A DNA stretch of 64,000 nucleotides from positions 248,001 through 312,000 of the forward strand of contig CAYREX010000001.1 in the NCBI GenBank assembly GCA_964423505.1. The letters are read 5' to 3'. Positions within the stretch are counted from its first letter, which is position 1. Each line of letters begins with the position of its first letter. Shown here one piece after another: positions 19,268 to 28,284 of the stretch. A model generated the notes under the pieces. That model ran no database searches. It was given only the letters and a program-made list of their open reading frames with translations, and had not been told where the DNA came from. The stretch is from CAYREX01 sp964423505. Lineage in GTDB: Bacteria; Fermentibacterota; Fermentibacteria; Fermentibacterales; JCC-6. Both the position numbers and the translations under genes were made by a program.

Positions 19268-19984
19268 ATAGCGCAGGAGCAACGCCCGGAAGTGCTGGTT
19301 GTGGTGCCTGCCTTCAACGAGGAGGAGGCTATAGGCGACGTGGTCAGGGAGCTCGCCGACGCTGGCTGGCGGGATGCTCTCGTGGTGGACGACTGCTCCA
19401 CCGACAGGACCCGGGCCGTGGCGGAGAGGGCGGGCGCCATGGTGATGAGCCTACCGGTGAACCTGAGAACGGGCGGGGCGTTCAAGGCGGGCATGGAGTG
19501 GAGCTGGAGACGGGGCAGGCCCTGCACCCTGGTCCAGTTCGACGGTGACGGCCAGCACCGGGCCTCCAACATCCCGAGGCTCCTTGCGGGCATCTCGGCG
19601 GGAGACGACCTGGTCATCGGCTCGCGGTTCCTCGGCTCGTCGGAGTACCGCAGCGGGAGCACCCGGCGCATCGGCATACGGGTCTTCTCCCGCCTGGTCT
19701 CCCTCCTCACCGGGGTGAGCATATCCGATGTCACCTCCGGCTTCAGGGCGCTCTCCTGGCGGGCGGTCCGGGCCCTCCACAGGGCCTATCCGGCGGAGTA
19801 CCCGGATGCCGGGGCCCTGGTGCTCGCCCACCGCCTCGGGCTCTCCATATCGGAGGTATCCGTCGACATGGACCCCAGGAGGAGCGGCAGGAGCCACTTC
19901 ACCAGCATCAGGAGCCTCATCTACCCGCCCAGGACCGTCATGTCGATAGTTGCCGGCCTGCTGGCGGAGAGGGAGGAGACATGA
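19268..19984 (+). CDS. Polyprenyl-phosphate sugar synthase, GT2 (DPM1-like)
   Basis: This 238-aa GT-A enzyme has VLVVVPAFNEEEAIGDVV, the nucleotide-binding VVDDCSTDRT, the metal site QFDGDGQH and the loop IGSRFLG. It most resembles dolichyl-phosphate mannose synthase relatives without membrane helices. It probably makes the lipid-linked sugar used by the nearby GT-C protein. GAGGAGGG lies at 19253-19260, seven bases before ATA 19268. No ATG, GTG or TTG occurs at a proper distance, so an AUA start is my best reading. GTG 19292 is the alternative. The 3' end overlaps the DUF2304 gene. Confidence 0.8.
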   Translation: MAQEQRPEVLVVVPAFNEEEAIGDVVRELADAGWRDALVVDDCSTDRTRAVAERAGAMVMSLPVNLRTGGAFKAGMEWSWRRGRPCTLVQFDGDGQHRASNIPRLLAGISAGDDLVIGSRFLGSSEYRSGSTRRIGIRVFSRLVSLLTGVSISDVTSGFRALSWRAVRALHRAYPAEYPDAGALVLAHRLGLSISEVSVDMDPRRSGRSHFTSIRSLIYPPRTVMSIVAGLLAEREET

Positions 19985-20361
19985 GCGGCGTCACGAGCCT
20001 TTTCGTTGCGGCCGGGGCTCTTGCCCTTGCCGCGCTGGTCATATACATGGTCGCGCAGAAGCTGCTCTCGCCCGGCCAGTCGGTGCTCTGGCTCATGGTG
20101 GCGCTCGCCGCGCTTCTGGTCTCGGCCTGGCCCGCGCTCTTCTTCCGCATATCGACCGCCCTCGGCGCGAGGAGCGCCGTATCCACGCTGTCCTTCATGG
20201 GGCTGGTCTACTTCGCCCTCTACTCCCTCTACCTGACCGCCAGGCTGACCAGGCTGGAGGAGAGGATGGAGCGGATGGCCATCGACCGGGGCGTCTCCGG
20301 CCTCGATGCCTCCGACGAGGATGCGGGGCCCTCCGGAACGAGCTCCGGGAAGGGCGGCTGA
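19981..20361 (+). CDS. DUF2304 family membrane protein
   Basis: This 126-aa protein has three hydrophobic segments, a cytoplasmic helix rich in charged residues (ARLTRLEERMERMAID) and a disordered Ser/Gly tail. The profile and the position directly after a DPM1-like GT2 gene (ATGA overlap) match DUF2304 proteins, which accompany such transferases and probably anchor them at the membrane. No enzymatic motif is visible. Confidence 0.75.
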   Translation: MSGVTSLFVAAGALALAALVIYMVAQKLLSPGQSVLWLMVALAALLVSAWPALFFRISTALGARSAVSTLSFMGLVYFALYSLYLTARLTRLEERMERMAIDRGVSGLDASDEDAGPSGTSSGKGG

Positions 20362-21959
20362 TGCTCGCCCGGACCGCTCTGTGCATGCTCCTCGTCGCTG
20401 CGGCCGGGCCGGCCCCGGGCGGCGCGGCGGCTCCCGGCCATTGCGGCACCCCGAGGATGATGAACCTCGCCCGCAGCCTGGACGGCCTGCCGGGAACCGT
20501 GGCGAACCGGCCCTCCCTCAGCGGCCCCGAGTACCACCTGGACTCCCCCGAGGGCTGGGTCAGGGTACACTGGACCGACGACGGGGAGGACTCGACGACC
20601 TACGACTACGCCCTGAGCGTTGCCCTGGCGGCGGACTCCTCCTGGAGGGTCCAGTGCTGCGAGATGGGCTTCTTCGAGCCCCCTCCGGACAACGGCGAGG
20701 GGGGGGACGACCGCTACGACATCTACCTGCTGAGGCTCTCCGGCGGCGTACTGGGATACGCCAGCGCCTACGGAGAGTACAGGCCGCCCGACTCCACCCA
20801 CGACTGCTCGGCTACTCACATCGCGGTGCACACCGGGATAGAGGACTGGGACAAGAGGGTCTGCGTGGTCGCCCACGAGCTGCAGCACGCCGTCCAGGCC
20901 TCCTACGACTGGCGTGAGCCCGTCTGGTTCATGGAGAACTGCGCCGTCTGGGTGACGGAGCTGGTCTACCCGGACATAGACGACTACCTGGGCACGCTCA
21001 CCTCGGGCGACAACGCCCTCCGGAGGCCCTGGATGGACATCCGCACCCTCACCTACGGCGGCTTCCCCTGGCCCTGGATGATGTGGGACAGGTGGGGCCA
21101 CGAGGCGGTCCGCTCCGTCTGGGAGCACTGCGCCGCCGAGTACGGCGTGAACATGCTCCCCGCCCACGACAGCACCTTCGCCGGGTACGGCCTGACCTTC
21201 GAGCAGTTCTTCATGGACTACGGCGTCTGGCGGTGGTTCACCGCCGAGAACTGGTTCGACGGCTGCGGGATGTACCGGGAGGAGGCCTCCACGTGGCACC
21301 CGGGGCCGATAGTCCTGGGCTACCACGAGGTCACGTCTCTGCCCTACTCGCACTCCCAGCCGGCCTACCTCCAGCCGGAGACCTACGGCATCCACTGGAT
21401 AAGGGTGGACCTCTCCGGGCACCAGGACAGGTGGCTGAGCGTTCACTTCGACGGCAGGGACCTGATGGAGTGGAACCTCGGCGTCATCATGCAGGACCTC
21501 TCCGGAAGGATGTGCTTCGACTGGTACGACTGCGACTCTCTCACGGGAGAGACCGAGGTGGCATTGGGAGCCGCCGGTTGGGACTACGCGGTGGTCTTCC
21601 CCGCCTGCATGGACGACTCCCCGCTGGACCATCTATACGACATCGGCATAACGGCGATGGAGACCGGCGCGGAGGAGGAGGGGCCGGCCCCTGCGCCGGA
21701 GCTCTGCGTCTCTCCGAACCCTCTGCGGCCGTCCTCGGGCTCGCTCTCCATGGTGCTGCAGGAGGAGGCGGAGGTCTCTCTGGCGGTGTACGACATGGGC
21801 GGCAGGGTCGCGGCGACACTGCTGGAGGGGGAGCCGATGCCGGCGGGCGTCCACGAGCTGCCGCTCTCCGGGGTACGCCTGCCGGCAGGGAGCTACGTGG
21901 CGGTCCTGAGAGCCGGGCGGTCCGGCTCGGCCGTCAGGTTCGTCGTCCGGGGACGCTAG
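20361..21959 (+). CDS. Secreted zinc metalloprotease with FlgD/Por-like C-terminal domain
   Basis: This is a 532-aa exported protein with a signal peptide (MLARTALCMLLVAAAGPAPG). It has an HExxH zinc site (HELQH, H172-H176) and a following ENCAVWVTE segment that could supply the third ligand. This resembles the MXAN_6640-type putative metalloproteases. The last 85 residues (VSPNPLRPSSGS to FVVRGR) are the Ig-like sorting domain found in type IX-secreted proteins. The ATG shares one base with the DUF2304 stop, an odd coupling of a protease to lipid-sugar genes. The substrate is unknown. Confidence 0.85.
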   Translation: MLARTALCMLLVAAAGPAPGGAAAPGHCGTPRMMNLARSLDGLPGTVANRPSLSGPEYHLDSPEGWVRVHWTDDGEDSTTYDYALSVALAADSSWRVQCCEMGFFEPPPDNGEGGDDRYDIYLLRLSGGVLGYASAYGEYRPPDSTHDCSATHIAVHTGIEDWDKRVCVVAHELQHAVQASYDWREPVWFMENCAVWVTELVYPDIDDYLGTLTSGDNALRRPWMDIRTLTYGGFPWPWMMWDRWGHEAVRSVWEHCAAEYGVNMLPAHDSTFAGYGLTFEQFFMDYGVWRWFTAENWFDGCGMYREEASTWHPGPIVLGYHEVTSLPYSHSQPAYLQPETYGIHWIRVDLSGHQDRWLSVHFDGRDLMEWNLGVIMQDLSGRMCFDWYDCDSLTGETEVALGAAGWDYAVVFPACMDDSPLDHLYDIGITAMETGAEEEGPAPAPELCVSPNPLRPSSGSLSMVLQEEAEVSLAVYDMGGRVAATLLEGEPMPAGVHELPLSGVRLPAGSYVAVLRAGRSGSAVRFVVRGR

Positions 21960-21983
21960 CCGGACCCTTACCCGGTTACCCGC

Positions 21984-22460
21984 TCAATCCCGCGCCGGAC
22001 GCGGGTAGCTCTCCTCCAGGCTCTCGAAGGCCTCCCGGTCCAGCAGGAACTCGTAGTCCAGCATCTCCTCCGGCACGGCCTCGCCCTCCGGCGCCACGTA
22101 GCCCGGGCCGGGGGGCGGATACCAGCGGACCAGTCCCGTCTCGTCTACTCCCCTGGCAAGCAGGACGAACGGCTCGTCCGGCCGGCTCTCCTCGATACCC
22201 ACGAGGAAGGTCGAGTAGCCCGCGTCGTCATGCTCCCAGCGGAAGAGCCCGCTCATGAGCCACCCCCCCAGCGGCGCCTCTATCCGCTGCGCCTCGCAGA
22301 GGAGGACGTCCTCCGCGCCGATCTCCTCCAGGTGGTCGAGCATGTGGTAGACGGCTCCGGCCAGCTCCCAGCTGGCCTCTCCCTCCGCCAGGGGGCTGCC
22401 GGGATGCAGCCAGTCGACCGGAGAGACGGACAGGGCAGCCGCAAGGACCATGGTCAGCAT
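21984..22460 (-). CDS. Hypothetical exported protein
   Basis: This is a 158-aa protein with a short hydrophobic signal-like start (MLTMVLAAALSVSPVDW) and a well-placed GGAGG seven bases before the ATG. The mature part is rich in Glu and Trp/Tyr with no recognised motif. It has one Cys and no lipobox. It is a stand-alone gene convergent with the metalloprotease. Confidence 0.6.
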   Translation of the reverse strand: MLTMVLAAALSVSPVDWLHPGSPLAEGEASWELAGAVYHMLDHLEEIGAEDVLLCEAQRIEAPLGGWLMSGLFRWEHDDAGYSTFLVGIEESRPDEPFVLLARGVDETGLVRWYPPPGPGYVAPEGEAVPEEMLDYEFLLDREAFESLEESYPRPARD

Positions 22461-22564
22461 ACGCTACCTCCTCGTTGATTCGTGCCGCCGAATCGTGCCA
22501 CTCGCCCGGGGGGCATGGGATGCTCGGAACCCTGCTGCCTCAGGTGGGTGGCGCGGATTCAACG

Positions 22565-23401
22565 TCACCGCACCAGCTCCATGAAGACCTCCGAGTAGTA
22601 GGGGGAGAAGCCCATCGCCGTGTAGAGCGCCTGCGCCGGCACGTTCACGCTGGAGGTCCCTACCAGCAGGGTGTCCGCGCCCCGCTCGAGGCATTCCCTC
22701 ATGGCGCCGGCGACCAGCAGCCTGCCGAGGCCCCGCCTGCGGTGGCCGGGATGCACGGCTATCAGGATTATCCTCCGGCAGTCGCCGTTGCCGTCCACCC
22801 CGCCGAGCAGGCCGTCGGGCGCCGTGGAGACGAAGCCGGCCGGCGAGCCCTCCCGGACGGCCAGCAGCACCGAGTCGCAGAGGCCCCTGGCGCAGTTTGC
22901 CGACCATTCGCCGTACATCCGGACGGCTGCCCCCTCCGGCACCTCCGGGTCGAGGAAGAGCCGGTCCAGTACGAAGGCCTGCCCGCCCAACGCCCCGATG
23001 TCCCGGGCGTCCTCTCCCGAGGCCTGGCGCAGCGAGTAGCCGGAGGCCGGCAGCTCCAGCTCTCCGACCCGCCACCTGAAGGTGGAGAGCCCGCTGACGT
23101 AGCGGAACCCGGCGGCCTCCAGGCCGCGCACGGCGGCGCCGGAGAGGGCGGAGAGCCTGACCCAGACCAGCGCACCGGCCGGCAGCCCAACGCGCCACTC
23201 CTCCCAGGGGATGGCCCCGCCGGGGTCGCCACCCTCCACCAGGGAGGAGACCTTCAGCACATCCCGGCCCAGGTGGCCGGAGTCCCAGTCGGACCTCCCC
23301 ACGCTCAGCAAGTAGCGCCCGAGCAGCACCCTGCTCTCGTCCTCTACCGGAGGGGAGGGGGGGAGCCCGGCAGCCGGCTCGGGGAGGGCGTGGTCCCTCA
23401 C
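22565..23401 (-). CDS. GNAT-family N-acetyltransferase (WecD/RffC-like)
   Basis: This is a 278-aa protein starting at a GTG overlapping the aminotransferase stop (GTGA). The C-terminal half is a GNAT domain with the acetyl-CoA loop HPGHRRRGLGRLL and a late ALYTAMGFSPYYSE segment. The N-terminal half resembles the extra domain of TDP-fucosamine acetyltransferases. Coupling to a DegT aminotransferase suggests it acetylates the new amino sugar. The frame is open well upstream but antisense there. Confidence 0.8.
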   Translation of the reverse strand: MRDHALPEPAAGLPPSPPVEDESRVLLGRYLLSVGRSDWDSGHLGRDVLKVSSLVEGGDPGGAIPWEEWRVGLPAGALVWVRLSALSGAAVRGLEAAGFRYVSGLSTFRWRVGELELPASGYSLRQASGEDARDIGALGGQAFVLDRLFLDPEVPEGAAVRMYGEWSANCARGLCDSVLLAVREGSPAGFVSTAPDGLLGGVDGNGDCRRIILIAVHPGHRRRGLGRLLVAGAMRECLERGADTLLVGTSSVNVPAQALYTAMGFSPYYSEVFMELVR

Positions 23402-24540
23402 GGGGCCGCCGCCTCCTCGAGGACCACCGCGGTCACGTAGTCCACCTGCTCCCGGGTCATGCCGGGCCAGAGCGGAAGGGACATCTCCCGCCGGAAGGTC
23501 TCCTCCGTGGCCTCCATCTCCTCGACGGTCACATCCGGATGCTCCCGGAAGTAGGGGTGCATGTGTGCCGGGATGAAGTGGACGCTGCAGCCCACGCCCC
23601 GGCCCCGGACCCGCTCCATGATGCCGTCCCTCTCCAGACCGGGCGCCAGCCTCAGCGGGTAGATATGGAAGGCCGACTCCCCCTCCTCGTGGGGGGGGAG
23701 GGTGAACAGCTCCGGGAAGCGCCCGAAGGCATGGTCGTATGCGCGGCAGACCTCCCGCCTGGCGGCAAGCAGCTCGTCCGCCCTCTCCGCCTGGGCCACA
23801 CCGATGGCTGCGAGCACGTCCGGGAGGTTGGCCTTGTAGCCGTCCTCGACCACCTCGTAGTACCAGCTCCCTCCTGCGCTGTAGCGCTTCCAGGCGTCCC
23901 TGCTCATCCCGTGCAGGGAGAGGACCCTGCCCCGGTCCAGCAGACCCCCCATCCGGGCGGACGTGCTGATGAGCCCGCCCTCCCCGGTGGTGATGTTCTT
24001 CGTGGCGTAGAAGCTGAAGGCGCTCAGCGAGTCGAAGGAGCCTATCATCCTGCCGCCAACCCTGGCGCCGAAGGCGTGGCAGGCGTCGTCCACCAGCCGC
24101 AGCCCCCGCCTCTCCGCCTCCAGGCAGAGGGCCGGCATGTCGCAGGGCTGGCCGGCGAAGTGGACGGTGACGATGCCGGCGGCCCCGTGGCGTGCCGCGG
24201 CGTCCAGAGCCCTCTCCCGGGAGAGGTTCATGTCCTCCGGGGCGATGTCCACCAGCACCGGCTTCGCCCCCATGTGGAGCAGCTCCGTCACGCAGGAGGC
24301 GAAGGTGTAGCTCGGGACCACCACCCGCTCCCCCGGGAACCCGGCGAGCCTGTAGCAGATGGCGAGCGCGGCGGTGCCGCTCGATAGGGCGAGCGTCCCC
24401 GGGACCCCCAGGTACCCGGCGCAGATGCTCTCCAGCCTGGCAGCGACGCCACCGGTGGTCAGCCAGCCCGAGCGGAGCACCTCCGTGACCTCCGCCACCT
24501 CGGCCTCCCCGACCGCGGGACGGTGGAATGGGACCTCCAT
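23398..24540 (-). CDS. DegT/DnrJ/EryC1 sugar aminotransferase
   Basis: This is a 380-aa PLP enzyme that installs an amino group on a nucleotide-linked keto sugar. It begins VPFHRPAVGEAEVAEVTEVLRSGWLTTG, has the cofactor-binding LSSGTAAL and VDDACHAFG, and the Schiff-base lysine in SFYATKNITTGEGG. Length and motifs are normal (WecE/ArnB/PglE relatives). It lies between a 4,6-dehydratase and an acetyltransferase with overlapping codons, forming a dehydrate-aminate-acetylate cassette for an N-acetylated amino sugar. Confidence 0.92.
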   Translation of the reverse strand: MEVPFHRPAVGEAEVAEVTEVLRSGWLTTGGVAARLESICAGYLGVPGTLALSSGTAALAICYRLAGFPGERVVVPSYTFASCVTELLHMGAKPVLVDIAPEDMNLSRERALDAAARHGAAGIVTVHFAGQPCDMPALCLEAERRGLRLVDDACHAFGARVGGRMIGSFDSLSAFSFYATKNITTGEGGLISTSARMGGLLDRGRVLSLHGMSRDAWKRYSAGGSWYYEVVEDGYKANLPDVLAAIGVAQAERADELLAARREVCRAYDHAFGRFPELFTLPPHEEGESAFHIYPLRLAPGLERDGIMERVRGRGVGCSVHFIPAHMHPYFREHPDVTVEEMEATEETFRREMSLPLWPGMTREQVDYVTAVVLEEAAAP

Positions 24541-25985
24541 CAGCCCTCCTCCATCGAGGGGAACATCTCCGCGAGCCTGCGCCGCGTCTCCTCCTCCTTG
24601 CCCGCCCCGGCCAGCCCGAGCAGCCCGTCCACGGCCTCCCTGAAGCCCTCCGGGGGGGGCGGGTCCCGCATGTCGGCCATGATGGAGGGGTGGTCGGTGG
24701 GGCCGAGGTCGCCGCCGGACCAGGAGAGCTCCTCGAAGAGCTTCTCACCCGGCCTGGCGCCGGTCTCGACGATCTCCACGTCCTTCCCGGGGACCATCCC
24801 GGAGAGCCTGACCATCTTCTCCACCACCCCGTAGACATCGTGGGGCTCGCCCATGTCCAGCACGTAGACCCCGCCGTCCTCCCCCCTGGCGCCAACGTGG
24901 AGGACCAGCGACGCCGCCTCCGGCACGGACATGAAGAAGCGCCTCATCCTCCTGTCCGTGACCGTGACGGGACCGCCGGAGCCGAGCTGCCTCTCTATTA
25001 GCGGGAGGAGGCTGCCGCTGGAGCCGAGGACGTTGCCGAAGCGGACGGTGGCCCTGGTCCCTATGCCGTCGTCGGCCCACGTGCCCGACCTCACCAGCAG
25101 CTCGCAGACCCTCTTGGTGGCTCCCATGACGCTCCTGGGCCTCACGGCCTTGTCAGTCGAGACCATCACGAAGCGGGATACGCCCGCCGCGGCGGAAGTG
25201 TCCAGCAGGGCCATCGTGGAGAGCACGTTGTTCAGCACCGCTCTGGTGACGTTGCTCTCCAGCATGGGGACATGCTTGTAGGCCGCGGCGTGGAAGACAA
25301 CGTCCGGCCGCCCGGCGCGCATGAGCCTTCCGAGGAAGCCCCTGTCGCAGGCGTCTCCCAGCAGGACCTCGGAGCGGTCGAAGCCCATATCCCTCAGGTC
25401 AAGGTCGGTGTAGAAGAGCCCCGGCTCGGAGACGTCCAGGAGCCCCAGCCAGGAGGGCTCGAGCTGCGCCAGCTGCCTGCAGAGCTCGCTGCCGATCGAG
25501 CCACCAGCTCCCGTTACCAGGACGGAGGCGCCCCCGAACACCCTTCTCAGCGCGTCCAGGTCGATGCGCCTGGGCCTCCTGCCCAGGAGGTCCTCCAGCC
25601 GGACCTCCCTTGCCGCCCGGGGGAAGACCCGGCCCGGGTCTATCAGCTGGTAGTAGCCGGGGATGATGCGGACCGGCACGCCCAGCTCCATGCACCACTC
25701 GGTGATGGAGGCTAGCTCCTCCGGGGATGCGGAGGGGATTGCCACGAGCACCTGGTCGTATCCGCCGGCCAGGGCCTCGGCCCCGGCGCGGTCCTCCACC
25801 GGGACCCCCTCTACCTCGCGGCCCGCCGCCTCCGGCGAGTCGTCCACCACGGCCGCCAGCTCGTAGTTGAGCTCCGGGTGCCTTGCTATCTCCCTGGCCA
25901 CGAGCCTGCCGCACTCACCTGCGCCGAAGAGCAGGAGCCTGGTCCTGCGCTCGGAGCGGGGCAGCGGCCCTGCGACGTCGGTCAA
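24540..25985 (-). CDS. Nucleotide-sugar 4,6-dehydratase, soluble FlaA1/CapD-like
   Basis: This is a 481-aa protein with two Rossmann parts. The N-terminal one (LLLFGAGECGRLVAREI, about residues 16-110) is CoA-binding-like. The second is an SDR domain with TGAGGSIGSELCRQL and the catalytic region VSTDKAVRPRSVMGATKR. This is the WbpM/CapD layout but without the usual four N-terminal membrane helices. The TTG start overlaps the fcl TGA (TTGA). It likely makes the 4-keto-6-deoxy sugar aminated by the next gene. Confidence 0.85.
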   Translation of the reverse strand: MTDVAGPLPRSERRTRLLLFGAGECGRLVAREIARHPELNYELAAVVDDSPEAAGREVEGVPVEDRAGAEALAGGYDQVLVAIPSASPEELASITEWCMELGVPVRIIPGYYQLIDPGRVFPRAAREVRLEDLLGRRPRRIDLDALRRVFGGASVLVTGAGGSIGSELCRQLAQLEPSWLGLLDVSEPGLFYTDLDLRDMGFDRSEVLLGDACDRGFLGRLMRAGRPDVVFHAAAYKHVPMLESNVTRAVLNNVLSTMALLDTSAAAGVSRFVMVSTDKAVRPRSVMGATKRVCELLVRSGTWADDGIGTRATVRFGNVLGSSGSLLPLIERQLGSGGPVTVTDRRMRRFFMSVPEAASLVLHVGARGEDGGVYVLDMGEPHDVYGVVEKMVRLSGMVPGKDVEIVETGARPGEKLFEELSWSGGDLGPTDHPSIMADMRDPPPPEGFREAVDGLLGLAGAGKEEETRRRLAEMFPSMEEG

Positions 25986-26941
25986 GGCAGCCGCTCCCCG
26001 GAGAGCGACTCGTAGTACCGGATGGTCCGGACGAGCCCCTCGCGGAAGTCGGTCCCGGCGGTGAAGCCGAAGTACTCCCGTGCCCGGCTGACGTCCAGCA
26101 TCCTCCGCGGCTGACCGTCCGGCCTGGAGGTGTCCCACTCTATCCGGCCCTCGTAGCCGGTGAGGGAGACGATGAGGCCGACCAGCTCCCTTATGGATAT
26201 CTCGAAACCGGCGCCCAGGTTGACCGGCTCGGCCCCGTCGTAGCGCTCGGTGGCCAGCACGATGCCCTCCGCGGCGTCCTCGACGTAGAAGAACTCCCTG
26301 GTAGCCCTGCCGGTGCCCCAGACCGTGATGCTCTCCATGCCCTCGCGCCTGGCGTCGACGCACTTCCTGATGAGAGCGGGGATGACGTGGGAGCTCTCCG
26401 GGTCGAAGTTGTCGCCGGGGCCGTAGAGGTTGACCGGCAGCAGGTAGATGGCGTTGGTCCCGTACTGCTTCCTGTAGGCCTGCGCCTGGACCAGCAGCAT
26501 CTTCTTGGCCAGTCCGTAGGGGGCGTTGGTCTCCTCCGGGTAGCCGTCCCAGAGGTCCTCCTCGCGGAACGGTATCCTGGCGTGCTTCGGGTATGCGCAG
26601 ATGGTCCCGATTATCACAGTCTTGGCCACGCCCCTCAGCCTGGCCTCCTCCAGCAGCTGTATCCCCATCATGGCGTTGTCGTAGAAGAAGCGGCCCGGGT
26701 TGGCGCGGTTCGCGCCTATGCCGCCCACCACCGCCGCCAGGTGGATGAGCACCTCCGGCCGGGCGTCGTCGAACATCCTGCGTATCGCACCGAGGTCCCG
26801 GAGGTCGTACTCCTCCTCGCGGGGTACGAAGACCTCCCGGTAGCCCCTCTCCCGCAGCTTCCCTACCAGGTGCCTCCCGAGGAAGCCGTCGCCGCCGGTC
26901 ACGCAGAAGCGCGTGTCCGGGCCCATCTCGAACCCCTCCAT
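25982..26941 (-). CDS. fcl: GDP-L-fucose synthase
   Basis: This 319-aa SDR enzyme converts GDP-4-keto-6-deoxymannose to GDP-L-fucose. It shows the NADPH loop VTGGDGFLGRHLV, the signature IGTICAYPK, and Y142-x3-K146 in APYGLAKKM. Two ATGs are possible: 26941 (GGAGG 4 bases upstream) and 26926 (GGAGGGG, better spaced). The partner gmd is encoded 2 kb away on the other strand at 29045. It leads the minus-strand sugar operon that continues to the acetyltransferase. Confidence 0.95.
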   Translation of the reverse strand: MEGFEMGPDTRFCVTGGDGFLGRHLVGKLRERGYREVFVPREEEYDLRDLGAIRRMFDDARPEVLIHLAAVVGGIGANRANPGRFFYDNAMMGIQLLEEARLRGVAKTVIIGTICAYPKHARIPFREEDLWDGYPEETNAPYGLAKKMLLVQAQAYRKQYGTNAIYLLPVNLYGPGDNFDPESSHVIPALIRKCVDARREGMESITVWGTGRATREFFYVEDAAEGIVLATERYDGAEPVNLGAGFEISIRELVGLIVSLTGYEGRIEWDTSRPDGQPRRMLDVSRAREYFGFTAGTDFREGLVRTIRYYESLSGERLP

Positions 26942-27076
26942 CTGACCTCCATGCCTAGCCCGCGACGCCCCGGACGAATCTACTAGCCCCCCGGGAGCGC
27001 TACAACGAGCCCCGGAAGGTGGCGGGCGTTATGTTCTCCCTCCCGGTCCAACCGATCTATTGTGGGAAGGCGGGTC

Positions 27077-27799
27077 ATGGCAGCAGCCCTGGTGCTGGCG
27101 CTGGCCGCGGCCGTCCAGGGGGCCGCCGGCTTCGGCTACTCCCTGCTCGCCCTGCCGCTGCTCCTGCTGCTGATGCCGGTGAGGGAGGCGGTCCCGCTCC
27201 TTTCGGTGACCGGCCTCATGCTGAACGCGATGGTGCTGGCCCATGCGCGCAGACACGTGCGACTGCGGACCATGCTCCCGGTCATCGTCGCCGGATGCCT
27301 CGCCCTGCCGCTGGGTGTCCGGGTCCTGGAGCTCGCCGACGACAGACTGATGCGGGCGGCGGTCGGTCTCATCGTCCTGGGGACCGCCCTCTCCTACCTG
27401 GCCGGCCTGCGGCCGAGCCTGCGGGCCGGAAGGGTCTGGGCACCGGCCGCGGGTGCGCTGAGCGGCATCCTGTACGGGGCCACTACCTTCAGCGGTCCGC
27501 CGGTGGTCCTCTACCTGGCTGGGACCGGGACGCCGAGGGACTCGTTCCGGGGCGGTCTGGCCCTGCACTTCCTCGTGGTGAACGTGGCAGCCCTGCCGCT
27601 CTTCTCGGCGGAGGGGCTTCTGCCTCCGTCCGAGATCCCCCTAATGCTGCCGCAGGTGGCGGCCGCCGCCGCCGGAGCCGTCCTGGGGATGCTTGCGTCC
27701 GGCAGGATACCGGAGGTGCTCTTCAGGCGGCTGGTGCTACTGCTGCTCGCCCTGCTGGGCGTTCTCTCGGCCGCTACGGCCCTTCGGGGGGCCGCCTAG
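27077..27799 (+). CDS. TauE/SafE family membrane transporter
   Basis: This is a 240-aa protein with about eight hydrophobic segments and the two-fold family pattern. The first half has QGAAGFGYSLLALPLLLLLMP and the second YGATTFSGPPVVLYLAG, matching the G-hG-G-hh-P motifs. Such proteins export sulfite, sulfoacetate or other small organic anions. The ATG at 27077 is preceded by GGAAGG. It is a single gene between divergent fcl and a convergent gene with which it shares four bases. Confidence 0.8.
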   Translation: MAAALVLALAAAVQGAAGFGYSLLALPLLLLLMPVREAVPLLSVTGLMLNAMVLAHARRHVRLRTMLPVIVAGCLALPLGVRVLELADDRLMRAAVGLIVLGTALSYLAGLRPSLRAGRVWAPAAGALSGILYGATTFSGPPVVLYLAGTGTPRDSFRGGLALHFLVVNVAALPLFSAEGLLPPSEIPLMLPQVAAAAAGAVLGMLASGRIPEVLFRRLVLLLLALLGVLSAATALRGAA

Positions 27800-28248
27800 A
27801 TTATCATCAGGTCGCCCGGGTCCTCCGGGTTGACCTTGACCGGTATGCGGTTGCCGACCTGGTAGCGCATGATGGCGGTAAGCGGTATCACCGCCTTGTG
27901 CTTGACCTCGTAGCCGGAGCGCATCGGGGAGTCGACCTGGAGCAGGAACCTGACCTGCGGCTGGTTGTTGATGTACGTCCCCGTCTCGTTCGCATCCTTG
28001 ATCAGAGCCTCGGCGTCGAGCCAGGTCCTCTCTATCCGTTCCCTCCGACGGTTGGAGAGATGGGCCCAGAGGATGACCGCGGAGTTCGTGAGCAGGAACA
28101 TCCCGGCCATGATGAAGAAGAAGATGTTGAGCGGCAGGCTACCGTCGTCCGTCCTGGCATCCGGCGAGACGAGGAAGCCGGCGATGATGAAGCCGACGAT
28201 TATCACCCCGAAAATGCCGAAGACGCTCCAGTTGATGGACCTCCTCAA
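27796..28248 (-). CDS. DUF3592-like two-helix membrane protein
   Basis: This is a 150-aa protein with two hydrophobic segments (about residues 8-28 and 40-62). A soluble region reading AEALIKDANETGTYINNQPQVRFLL...RYQVGNRIPVKVNPEDPGDLMII follows. The V-x-V-NPxDP end is typical of DUF3592 and related proteins, which have no assigned function. It overlaps the convergent transporter gene at the stop codons. Confidence 0.65.
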   Translation of the reverse strand: MRRSINWSVFGIFGVIIVGFIIAGFLVSPDARTDDGSLPLNIFFFIMAGMFLLTNSAVILWAHLSNRRRERIERTWLDAEALIKDANETGTYINNQPQVRFLLQVDSPMRSGYEVKHKAVIPLTAIMRYQVGNRIPVKVNPEDPGDLMII

Positions 28249-28284
28249 GGTCTCTCTCCCTCCCGTTCCCGAACCACTGTCTCC

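Noticed and set aside
20229..21632. Long minus-strand frame opposite the metalloprotease
   Set aside because: It has the antisense composition pattern only. The plus strand has signal peptide, HExxH and sorting domain.
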